Source: Flavobacteriales bacterium
Lineage (GTDB): Bacteria; Bacteroidota; Bacteroidia; Flavobacteriales_D; Crocinitomicaceae
Direction of reading: 5' to 3'
Assembly (NCBI GenBank): GCA_947462695.1
Contig: CANHQC010000067.1
Location: 1 to 8,853, forward strand
Length of the DNA stretch: 8,853 nt
Shown: one piece after another, positions 1 to 6,310 of the stretch
Numbering within the stretch: the first letter of the stretch is position 1
Layout of the letters: each line of letters opens with the position of its first letter
The notes under the pieces: generated by a model
Databases searched by the model: none
Seen by the model: the letters and a program-made list of their open reading frames with translations, nothing else
What the model was told of the DNA's origin: nothing
Program-made: the position numbers and the translations under genes

Positions 1-635
1 AGTAAGAATTTCGATAATGGCGGATTGTAAACCAAATCAACAACCAAATGGTCCGATGTTAAAAATTGAAATGGAAAATCGATCGATTCGTTCGTATTAG
101 GAAATGTTCCAATTGGTGTTGTGTGCACGATTAATTTACACGATTTGACCATATGTTCATTTATATCTGAATAACCATACTGATTAACACCGTTTGGATT
201 TCTACTGATAAAAAAAACATCAATACCAATTCTTTTTAACACATAAGCAACAGCTTTTGATGCTCCTCCAGTGCCAATTATCAATGCGCGTTCGTGTTGA
301 TTAGTTAAGAAAGGTTTTATGGATTGATGAAAACCAAACGCATCCGAATTATGCCCTATTCTTTTTCCCGCATGAAACTGAACTACGTTTACCGCCCCTA
401 TTTCACTTGCCTCTTGACTAAGCTCATCAAGGAAAGGTAGAATTGTTTCTTTGTAAGGAATTGTCACACACAATCCAGAAAGATTAGATTTTAGTACGTC
501 TGTAACTTGATTTATTGAAGGGATTTCAATGTTTGAGAATTCAGCCTCAATGGCGTTTTTATCAAAAAAAGATTCAAAAAATGATTTAGAAAAGGAATAA
601 CCCAACGATTTTCCTAATAGGCCATAATGCTTCAT
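1..635 (-). CDS. aroE: Shikimate dehydrogenase (AroE), C-terminus cut off by window edge
   Basis: Cytosolic enzyme that reduces 3-dehydroshikimate to shikimate with NADPH, the fourth step of the shikimate pathway to chorismate. About 211 codons are visible; the C-terminal few dozen residues lie beyond the left edge. Seen from the ATG at 635: YGLLGKSLGYSFSK (residues 4-17), where S14 and S16 match the substrate-binding SxS; VTIPYKE with the expected catalytic Lys at 62; GAVN at 80-83; GHNSDAFGF with the partner Asp at 98; the Rossmann motif IIGTGGAS around 119-126; and VVDLVYNP near the visible end. All are AroE family hallmarks. The start codon shares an ATGA overlap with the stop of the dedA-family gene upstream, so it is the third gene of that operon and probably translationally coupled. 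The SDH domain order is intact with no frameshift in the visible part. Identification is firm; the symbol is by family recognition. Confidence 0.93.
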   Translation of the reverse strand, partial: MKHYGLLGKSLGYSFSKSFFESFFDKNAIEAEFSNIEIPSINQVTDVLKSNLSGLCVTIPYKETILPFLDELSQEASEIGAVNVVQFHAGKRIGHNSDAFGFHQSIKPFLTNQHERALIIGTGGASKAVAYVLKRIGIDVFFISRNPNGVNQYGYSDINEHMVKSCKLIVHTTPIGTFPNTNESIDFPFQFLTSDHLVVDLVYNPPLSKFL

Positions 636-1297
636 TTCGATAATTTGGCTTTCATGTATGCCACAATCATAGGCACAATAGAAAGGAAGATGATCCCGAA
701 AATCACTGTTTCAAAATTCTCTTGTACGAATGGTAAATTCCCAAAAAAGTAACCTAATAGTGTAAGGCTTACCACCCATGTTACGCCACCAATAATATTG
801 AATTGTAAAAATCTCGCATAATTCATTTGACCAATTCCAGCAACAAATGGTGCGAACGTGCGAACTATTGGGACAAATCGTGCAATAATTATAGTCTTAG
901 AACCGTGCTTTTCATAAAAGGCATGCGTTTTATCGATGTATTTTTGTTTTACCAATTGTTTACCACGAATTCTCCATTTCAACACCTTCAATCCAATTGT
1001 TTTTCCAAAAAAATAATTCAGCCCATCGCCAAGAATTGCTGCAACAATAAGAAGTCCCAAGACAATCCATAAATTCAAATCCGCAGTTTCACCTGAAATT
1101 TTAACTCCTGCACAAAAAGTACCCGCTGCGAATAAAAGTGAATCACCTGGTAAAAGTGGCATGATCACCAAACCTGTCTCTACAAAAATGATCAAGAACA
1201 ACATCAAATAAATCCACATCCCATAGTCTTGAATCAATGCGAAGAGGTGCACATCAAGGTGCAAAATAAAATCAATCAATCCTTTAATAACATCCAT
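632..1297 (-). CDS. DedA-family inner-membrane protein (221 aa)
   Basis: Integral membrane protein of the DedA/SNARE-associated (VTT) family. Members are linked to membrane homeostasis, and several have been shown to recycle the carrier lipid undecaprenyl phosphate; which substrate this copy handles cannot be read from sequence. Seen: several hydrophobic segments; the family signature FVETGLVIMPLLPGDSLLF (Glu40, Pro-Gly-Asp 50-52); GDGLNYFFGK at 90-99; and ARFVPIVRTFAPFVAG with Arg130, Arg136 and Pro140, the conserved charged residues of the re-entrant region. Length is typical (about 200-220 aa). I chose the ATG at 1297 rather than an in-frame TTG at 1324, because the TTG would place nine codons inside the rhodanese gene. 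The ATG lies one base past the rhodanese stop codon, and the TGA stop overlaps the aroE start, so this is the middle gene of a compact operon. Confidence 0.92.
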   Translation of the reverse strand: MDVIKGLIDFILHLDVHLFALIQDYGMWIYLMLFLIIFVETGLVIMPLLPGDSLLFAAGTFCAGVKISGETADLNLWIVLGLLIVAAILGDGLNYFFGKTIGLKVLKWRIRGKQLVKQKYIDKTHAFYEKHGSKTIIIARFVPIVRTFAPFVAGIGQMNYARFLQFNIIGGVTWVVSLTLLGYFFGNLPFVQENFETVIFGIIFLSIVPMIVAYMKAKLSK

Positions 1298-1298
1298 A

Positions 1299-1613
1299 TT
1301 ATATAACTTCAACTGTTGGGTCAACTGTTAACTTCCAAGATTCAATTCCTCCTTCAAGAAGCCATATGTTATCTATCCCGAAATCTGCTCTCAGTAAATT
1401 GGCTACTGCTTCTGCTCGTTTACCAGATCGACACATAATTACAGTTTTTCCTTCACGAGGAATTTCAGCAATACGCTCAACAATTTCTCCCATCGGGATA
1501 TGAATTGACTGGATATTTCCGCCTGCGTATTCGTATGGCTCTCTCACATCAATTATGTGAATATCCTCTCCTTTTATAATGGCTTCGTTCAGTTCAATGG
1601 CTGAAATCAACAT
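1299..1613 (-). CDS. Single-domain rhodanese-like protein (104 aa)
   Basis: Small cytosolic sulfurtransferase of the rhodanese fold, GlpE/PspE-like in size. Seen from the ATG at 1613: IHIIDVREPYEYAGG (around 18-32), the DVREPxE signature; the active-site loop CRSGKRA, with the expected persulfide-carrying Cys at 61; and LLEGGIESW near the C-terminus. The six-residue loop begins with Cys, so the protein is probably catalytically competent rather than an inactive regulatory copy, and it is not the seven-residue loop of Cdc25-type phosphatases. An in-frame TTG at 1643 would add ten residues with no family similarity and would overlap the promoter match, so the ATG is preferred. It is the first gene of the rhodanese-dedA-aroE operon. 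The physiological sulfur donor and acceptor are unknown. Confidence 0.9.
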   Translation of the reverse strand: MLISAIELNEAIIKGEDIHIIDVREPYEYAGGNIQSIHIPMGEIVERIAEIPREGKTVIMCRSGKRAEAVANLLRADFGIDNIWLLEGGIESWKLTVDPTVEVI

Positions 1614-1628
1614 AGTTTCAATTTTGAT

Positions 1629-1636
1629 CAAAGGTA
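1629..1636 (-). promoter_or_regulatory. Candidate -7 promoter element for the rhodanese-dedA-aroE operon
   Basis: The minus strand reads TACCTTTG, a full match to the Bacteroidota -7 consensus TAnnTTTG, 15 bases upstream of the rhodanese ATG. That spacing implies a short leader of roughly 10 nt. A good -33 TTTG partner is not visible at the expected distance, which lowers confidence. Confidence 0.5.
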
Positions 1637-1708
1637 AGTACAAGTTTGGAAACAGGCGTAATTCTCTCTAAGCATAAACCATCGCATCTTCAAACCAAGT
1701 AATGTCCG

Positions 1709-1716
1709 TATTTTTG
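1709..1716 (+). promoter_or_regulatory. Candidate -7 promoter element for menA-menC
   Basis: TATTTTTG matches TAnnTTTG exactly and ends only four bases before the menA ATG at 1721. Transcription usually begins several bases after this element, so the mRNA could start at or very near the A of the start codon (leaderless). No convincing -33 element is visible. The surrounding T-rich sequence makes a chance match possible. Confidence 0.4.
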
Positions 1717-1720
1717 TATT

Positions 1721-2641
1721 ATGAACAAACAAACTCCAATAAGTGCATGGATTTCTGCGCTTCGTTTACGTACATTACCGCTTTCTGTTTCCGGAATACT
1801 TATTGGTTCCTTTGTATCACTTTACGATGGATTTTGGAATTCTGGGATTTTTATCTTGGCTCTAACAACTACGATTAGCTATCAAATTGTCTCCAATTTG
1901 GCAAATGATTTAGGCGATACGCTCAAGGGGACAGACAACCAAGATAGAATTGGTCCAACCCGCGCTGTTCAGTCAGGTCAGATTTCTATTGCTCAAATGA
2001 AACATGCGATTCAATTAACAGTTGCACTTTGTATTTTATCGACAGCCGGACTTTTGTATGCTGCAAAAGATAATCTTACCTGTAATTCAGTTATTTTCTA
2101 CTCCGTTTTGGCTCTATTTTGCGTGCTGGCAGCATTGCTGTACACTATTGGAAAAAAAGCCTACGGGTATTATGGTCTAGGGGATGTGATGGTGTTTATT
2201 TTCTTCGGCGGAGTTAGTGTCTTGGGAGTTTACCCACTTTACGGGGGACAGCTCTCCTCACATTTAATTTACCCGGCAATTACCATCGGACTGCTTTCAA
2301 CTGCCGTTTTAAACTTGAACAATATGCGTGATCGACAAAATGATGATCGCTCTAACAAACGCACTATGGCCGTAATACTCGGTCCAACTGTATCAAAATT
2401 CTACCATTTTCTTTTGGTCTCCGTTGCATTAGTTTGCCAAATTCTATTTCTACTGAATTACCATTCTTCGGCTTTGTATATTGCGTCTTTACCTGCTGCA
2501 TTGGTTTTGTTTTTCCACGTGCAGAAAGTCATGAAAATAAGCAATCCAAAGGAATTTGATGGGGAATTAAAAGTTGTTGCCTTATCTACATTTGCGCTTT
2601 CATTAGTTACATCTATTGTTCTTGTCATACTATCAAATTAA
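1721..2641 (+). CDS. menA: 1,4-dihydroxy-2-naphthoate polyprenyltransferase (MenA)
   Basis: Membrane-embedded UbiA-superfamily prenyltransferase that joins 1,4-dihydroxy-2-naphthoate to a polyprenyl diphosphate, giving demethylmenaquinone. At 306 aa it has the usual length. Seen: AWISALRLRTLPLSVSGI at the N-terminus, typical of MenA; the first Asp-rich motif NDLGD at 62-66, followed by KGTDNQDRIGPTRAVQSG, a MenA-specific stretch that separates it from UbiA and heme O synthase; the second Asp-rich motif NNMRDRQNDD around 200-209; and multiple hydrophobic helices between and after these. The two Asp-rich motifs bind the Mg-diphosphate. The start at 1721 gives the conserved N-terminus directly. 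The TAA stop shares one base with the menC start, so the two are co-transcribed and probably coupled. Presence of both genes indicates menaquinone as a respiratory quinone. Confidence 0.95.
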   Translation: MNKQTPISAWISALRLRTLPLSVSGILIGSFVSLYDGFWNSGIFILALTTTISYQIVSNLANDLGDTLKGTDNQDRIGPTRAVQSGQISIAQMKHAIQLTVALCILSTAGLLYAAKDNLTCNSVIFYSVLALFCVLAALLYTIGKKAYGYYGLGDVMVFIFFGGVSVLGVYPLYGGQLSSHLIYPAITIGLLSTAVLNLNNMRDRQNDDRSNKRTMAVILGPTVSKFYHFLLVSVALVCQILFLLNYHSSALYIASLPAALVLFFHVQKVMKISNPKEFDGELKVVALSTFALSLVTSIVLVILSN

Positions 2642-3690
2642 TGGATATTCAGATTGAACATTTTCCATTAAAGTTTATACGTCCTGCTGGAACGAGTCGT
2701 GGCGTAATGAACATTAAAAACAGCTGGTTCATCACCATCTCTCATTCAGGAATTGAGGGAAAAGGTGAGATCAGCATTATCGAAGGATTATCAAAAGAAT
2801 GGACATCAAAAACGGAATTTGAAGGAACTATTTTCAGTTTTATTCATGACCTTAAAAAAATCATTTCGAAGAACGACTCACTTCCAAGATGGAATGAACT
2901 TTTAGACCTGATTCCTAATTTAGCGGCTTATCCTTCCATTTTATTTGGATTAGAGACTGCGCTTCTCGACTGGGAAAATGGGGGGGAATCAATCATTTTC
3001 AACAATGCATTTTCTCGAGGAGAGCAGAAGATCCCAATCAACGGATTAATTTGGATGGGAGATGAACACGACATGCTTTCCCAAATTGATGACAAACTTC
3101 AATCTGGTTTTACAACCCTTAAAATGAAAGTTGGGGCCATCGATTTTAAAAAAGAACACGCCATTTTAAAATCGATCCGTTCCAGGTATTCATCCAAAGA
3201 TATTACTCTCCGAGTGGATGCAAATGGTGCTTTTAACTCTTCCATTGTTCATGATCGATTAAATAGATTATCCGAGCTTGACCTTCACTCAATCGAACAA
3301 CCGATTGCGCCCGGACAATTCGAGCTGATGGCTAATCTATGCGCTAAGAACTTGGTTCCCTTGGCATTGGATGAAGAATTGATCGGTGTGCATTCAACAG
3401 CAGAAAAGATTCAACTATTGGAACACATTCGTCCCCCTTTTATTATTCTCAAACCAAGTTTACATGGTGGGATTATTGGCACAAAGGAATGGATTGAATT
3501 AGCTGAAGATCGCAAGATAGATTGGTGGATGACGTCAGCACTAGAATCCAATATTGGTTTGAATGCGATCTGTCAGTTTGTTGGCGAATATTTAACAGAA
3601 CTTCCTCAAGGATTAGGAACTGGATCGCTGTACGAAAACAATGTGCCATCTGCATTAAAGGTGCAAGATGGACACATTTTCATTTCATAG
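2641..3690 (+). CDS. menC: o-Succinylbenzoate synthase (MenC), enolase superfamily
   Basis: Cytosolic Mg-dependent dehydratase converting SHCHC to o-succinylbenzoate in menaquinone synthesis. At 349 aa it has an N-terminal capping domain and a C-terminal barrel. Seen, in barrel order: KMK at 161-163 (the KxK general base pair), RVDANG with metal ligand D193, IEQP with E219, ALDEEL with D244, and ILKPS with the opposing Lys at 271. This is the complete residue set of the OSBS/muconate-lactonizing subgroup. Other subgroup members (dipeptide epimerase, N-succinylamino acid racemase) share these residues, but direct coupling to menA makes MenC by far the best reading. Its ATG overlaps the menA stop (TAATG). 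Downstream it faces the helicase gene, with 13 bp between the two stop codons. Confidence 0.93.
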   Translation: MDIQIEHFPLKFIRPAGTSRGVMNIKNSWFITISHSGIEGKGEISIIEGLSKEWTSKTEFEGTIFSFIHDLKKIISKNDSLPRWNELLDLIPNLAAYPSILFGLETALLDWENGGESIIFNNAFSRGEQKIPINGLIWMGDEHDMLSQIDDKLQSGFTTLKMKVGAIDFKKEHAILKSIRSRYSSKDITLRVDANGAFNSSIVHDRLNRLSELDLHSIEQPIAPGQFELMANLCAKNLVPLALDEELIGVHSTAEKIQLLEHIRPPFIILKPSLHGGIIGTKEWIELAEDRKIDWWMTSALESNIGLNAICQFVGEYLTELPQGLGTGSLYENNVPSALKVQDGHIFIS

Positions 3691-3693
3691 GAA

Positions 3694-3716
3694 AAGTAGG
3701 TTATTAGTACCTGTTT
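3694..3716 (+). terminator. Weak hairpin after menC, possible terminator
   Basis: Starting four bases after the menC stop, bases 3694-3701 can pair with 3709-3716 across a 7-base loop. This gives eight pairs, two of them G-U, followed by CGTTTTCC. The two wobble pairs become A-C mismatches in the opposite transcript, so the structure would act only on the plus strand. It overlaps the stop codon and last codons of the converging helicase gene. GC content in the stem is low, so terminator strength is doubtful. Confidence 0.25.
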
Positions 3717-4981
3717 CGTTTTCCAAACCAAGCTTTTTTACCTTTGTTTGAAGCGGCAACAACTTTTTCTTCCTTGCTCGGTCTGCGCACTGCATCTTTT
3801 CTTCCCGGTCGATTATTCGAAGGCTTTTCCTTTTTAATCACCTCAAAAATTTGCATTGGGTACGCATGTCCTTCAATTACAGGAACTGATTGATGAATGA
3901 TCTTTTCAATGTCCTTTAGATAAGCTTTCTCCTCATAATCACACAATGAAATGGCCTGACCACTCCGTCCTGCCCTACCGGTACGACCTATTCGGTGCAC
4001 ATACGTTTCAGGAATATTCGGAAGTTCATAATTTATAACCATTTCCATTTCTTCAATATCAATTCCTCTTGCAGCAATATCTGTTGCCACCATAACACGG
4101 ATCGATTTATCCTTGAAGGCATTTAATGCGCGCTGACGATTATTTTGACTTTTATCGCCATGAATAGCATCTGCTTTTATTCCGCTTTTATTTAAAACCC
4201 GAGCTAATTTATCCGCACCATGTTTTGTACGCGTAAATACTAGAATCGAAGGAGCCGTTAACGCTGAAATAATATCTACAACAAGTGCATTTTTATTCCC
4301 TTTATCGACAAAATAAACAGATTGATTAATTAATTCAGCCGTTGAGGAAACCGGAGTAACTTCAACTTTAACTGGTTCAAACAAAATGGAGCCTGCTAAT
4401 GCTAATATTTCTGGAGCCATTGTAGCAGAGAAAAACAAATTCTGTCTTTTCTCGGGTAACACGCGTAGGACCTTTCGAACGTCATTGATGAAACCCATGT
4501 CAAGCATTCGGTCAGCTTCATCCAAAACGAAAATTGAAATATACCGCAGATCTATAAAACCCTGGGCAATTAAATCGAGCAAGCGACCAGGTGTTGCGAT
4601 CAATACATCGGTACCGTTTTTCAGCGCATTAACTTGGGGCTGTTGTCCGACACCACCAAAAATAACGAGTGACCGGACATTGAGGTATTTACCATACGTT
4701 TTGAAGCTCTCATCTATTTGGATCGCAAGTTCTCGTGTTGGTGTAAGGATTAACGCACTGATTTTCTTGCGTTCAGCTAATGGTTTTTGTTCCAATTTGT
4801 GTAAAATCGGCATGGCAAATGCGGCCGTTTTACCTGTTCCAGTTTGTGCACAACCAAGTACGTCGTTTCCATTCAGTACTGGAGGTATAGCTTGTTGTTG
4901 GATAGGTGTTGGTGAGGTGTACCCTTCTTCTTCTACCGCTTTTAGTATAGAAGGGTGCAAGTGTAATTCATTAAATTGCAT
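3704..4981 (-). CDS. rhlE: DEAD-box ATP-dependent RNA helicase, RhlE type
   Basis: RNA-unwinding ATPase likely acting in ribosome assembly, RNA turnover or cold adaptation. At 425 aa all superfamily-2 motifs are present: Q motif with F3 and PTPIQ ending at Q28; motif I AQTGTGKT 45-52; Ia PTRELA 81-86; GG 109-110; Ib TPGR 130-133; motif II DEAD 154-157; III SAT 175-177; IV VFTRT 248-252; V ATDIAARGIDI 309-319; VI HRIGRTGRAGR 339-349. A short basic tail (about 374-425, rich in Lys/Arg, ending near KRNRY) replaces the RNA-binding domain seen in DbpA or the long extension of CsdA, which fits the RhlE subgroup. The ATG at 4981 is preceded by an A-rich run, common for starts in this phylum. The subgroup call is less certain than the DEAD-box call; Bacteroidota often carry several paralogs. 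Confidence 0.93.
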   Translation of the reverse strand: MQFNELHLHPSILKAVEEEGYTSPTPIQQQAIPPVLNGNDVLGCAQTGTGKTAAFAMPILHKLEQKPLAERKKISALILTPTRELAIQIDESFKTYGKYLNVRSLVIFGGVGQQPQVNALKNGTDVLIATPGRLLDLIAQGFIDLRYISIFVLDEADRMLDMGFINDVRKVLRVLPEKRQNLFFSATMAPEILALAGSILFEPVKVEVTPVSSTAELINQSVYFVDKGNKNALVVDIISALTAPSILVFTRTKHGADKLARVLNKSGIKADAIHGDKSQNNRQRALNAFKDKSIRVMVATDIAARGIDIEEMEMVINYELPNIPETYVHRIGRTGRAGRSGQAISLCDYEEKAYLKDIEKIIHQSVPVIEGHAYPMQIFEVIKKEKPSNNRPGRKDAVRRPSKEEKVVAASNKGKKAWFGKRNRY

Positions 4982-5038
4982 GTATTTTTTTTAGCAGAAA
5001 AGCTATTGAGTTATCAAGATTCTTTCCATTATTAGGTG

Positions 5039-5046
5039 CAAATGTA
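5039..5046 (-). promoter_or_regulatory. Candidate -7 promoter element for the rhlE-type helicase
   Basis: The minus strand reads TACATTTG, an exact TAnnTTTG match, 57 bases upstream of the helicase ATG. This implies a leader of about 50 nt, enough for regulation of a possibly cold- or growth-controlled gene, though no clear leader structure is seen. The -33 region holds only a partial TTTC-type match, and a 10-base palindrome sits there. The gene needs its own promoter because a terminator lies just upstream. Confidence 0.45.
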
Positions 5047-5101
5047 CGACAATTTACTAGTGATATCACGAAAGCCCAATCTACCGCGCGTTAAACGCAC
5101 A

Positions 5102-5131
5102 AAAAAAGGACGCCCATAAGCGTCCTTTTTT
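5102..5131 (-). terminator. Intrinsic terminator of the tex/T9SS-protein transcription unit
   Basis: GGACGC (5108-5113) pairs perfectly with GCGTCC (5120-5125) across a six-base loop, flanked by A6 on one side and T6 on the other, so the stem can extend to 12 pairs. It starts 17 bases after the stop codon of the minus-strand gene at 5149-6267. The symmetric A/T tracts would let it work in both directions. It is the clearest terminator in the window. Confidence 0.88.
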
Positions 5132-5148
5132 AACGATATATTTTGGTT

Positions 5149-6267
5149 TTACTTGATCAACTTTGTGCGGTAAACTTTGCCATTCAAAACTACTTCTAAC
5201 ATGTAAACTCCAGCAGTTAATTTGCTTACATCAAAGGTCGATTTCAACGACCCATTCAGTTGTGATGAGAATACCCTTTTTCCGGAAGCATTTAATATTG
5301 AAATTGTTCCAGACGATTGTTCAGAGAAAAGCACTGTCAACTCATCTGTCATCGGATTAACGACTTTTAACTTGGATTCATCAATAGCTGTTAGGCTATT
5401 AACACTCAACATTACATGGTCATTGATTTCAATTGTATTATAATTTAATGATTTCTGGGAACAATAAACAACCAAGGCTAAACTGAAAAGACCATTTGCG
5501 TTTGCAGGAACATAATATGGAATAGTATAAGTGGAAACAACCATACCTAACGTATCCCACAAGGTCCACGTTGCAATTAATGTATCACCTAATTGAACAG
5601 AAGTCGTAAGTCCCGCAGCACCAACGTTTTGATAATCAATAGTACAATCCTCTACAGATGCAGTTGAAAGTACACCAGCCACAGGGGTTCCTGGAAAATT
5701 ATTATTACTGAATATCAAAATGGAATCGGCCTGTGATGAAGAATCAAAAATGGTAACGTTTTCACATGCAACGCAACCGTTAGCATCGGTCACACAAACG
5801 GAATATGTACCGACACATAATGCATTTGGGTTAACAAATGCTCCACCACCACTCCACTGATAAGTAAATGGCCCTGTACCATTGACAACACTAGCCGCTG
5901 CTATTCCATCACAAGCAGTTGCAGTTGTTGCATCAGTTGTGTTCGTAATTAATCCAAGTCCTGCACATGGATTGGTTGTCCCATTTCCAACAGTGAATGT
6001 TACAGTAGATGAAATACCCTGGGATGTTGAATAGTTTACTATGTAAGACCCAGCACAGAGGTTGCCAACATAATTGCCTCCTTGTTGGATTACTGCTCCA
6101 TTACTCATCCAAACTATAGATGTATATACAAATGATGAATCGAGCAATGCTGATCCGTCGCATGCAGATGGTCCAGATGTATTTTGAATATAAATAGGCT
6201 GTTGAGCAAACGATTGATTCGCAAACACACCAAATAATCCAATAAGCAGAATAAGAATTAATTTCAT
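5149..6267 (-). CDS. Secreted T9SS cargo protein with two SprB-like repeats (372 aa)
   Basis: Exported protein of unknown specific function. Seen: a signal peptide (hydrophobic residues 3-15, likely cleavage after SFA at 19-21); two related domains, about 24-95 and 100-173, each with an ACDG motif (35-38, 118-121) and a later LCxGxY motif (70-75, 150-155), resembling the SprB repeat of gliding-associated adhesins; a middle domain of about 125 residues that I do not recognise; and a C-terminal type A sorting domain from about 299, ending in TAGVYMLEV-type sequence and a Lys-rich tail. The sorting domain directs passage through the type IX system, usually with removal of the domain and anchoring or release at the surface. 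The ATG at 6267 gives the signal peptide directly. It lies 43 bp after tex with no terminator between; a one-mismatch -7 box (TATCTTCG, 6287-6294) could also drive it. Adhesin or matrix role is inference. Confidence 0.88.
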   Translation of the reverse strand: MKLILILLIGLFGVFANQSFAQQPIYIQNTSGPSACDGSALLDSSFVYTSIVWMSNGAVIQQGGNYVGNLCAGSYIVNYSTSQGISSTVTFTVGNGTTNPCAGLGLITNTTDATTATACDGIAAASVVNGTGPFTYQWSGGGAFVNPNALCVGTYSVCVTDANGCVACENVTIFDSSSQADSILIFSNNNFPGTPVAGVLSTASVEDCTIDYQNVGAAGLTTSVQLGDTLIATWTLWDTLGMVVSTYTIPYYVPANANGLFSLALVVYCSQKSLNYNTIEINDHVMLSVNSLTAIDESKLKVVNPMTDELTVLFSEQSSGTISILNASGKRVFSSQLNGSLKSTFDVSKLTAGVYMLEVVLNGKVYRTKLIK

Positions 6268-6310
6268 ACGATTGATTTTTGCTTGACGAAGATAGAAAAA
6301 ATAGTTAAAA

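Noticed and set aside
1298..1324. Upstream TTG start for the DedA protein (nine extra residues)
   Set aside because: It would overlap the rhodanese coding region, adds residues unlike the family, and a normal ATG sits one base after the rhodanese stop.
1614..1643. Upstream TTG start for the rhodanese
   Set aside because: It would translate through the candidate promoter box and adds ten residues not expected in a single-domain rhodanese.
3473..3707. Short open frames on both strands at the 3' end of menC
   Set aside because: They overlap the conserved barrel C-terminus of MenC in other frames, with compositional features of shadow frames only.
4386..4994. Long plus-strand open frame (202 codons) opposite the helicase gene
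   Set aside because: It lies almost wholly antisense to the motif-rich part of an intact DEAD-box gene, has no domain-like sequence of its own, and is best explained by the codon pattern of the helicase.
5088..5098. Near-palindrome GCGTTAAACGC upstream of the helicase promoter
   Set aside because: It has a single-base centre, so it cannot form a hairpin; as an operator it is short, and it is farther from the promoter than the GTGATATCAC site. No supporting second copy was seen.
5163..5443. Two overlapping plus-strand open frames opposite the T9SS sorting domain
   Set aside because: They are antisense to a well-supported coding region, overlap each other in different frames and look like no known protein.
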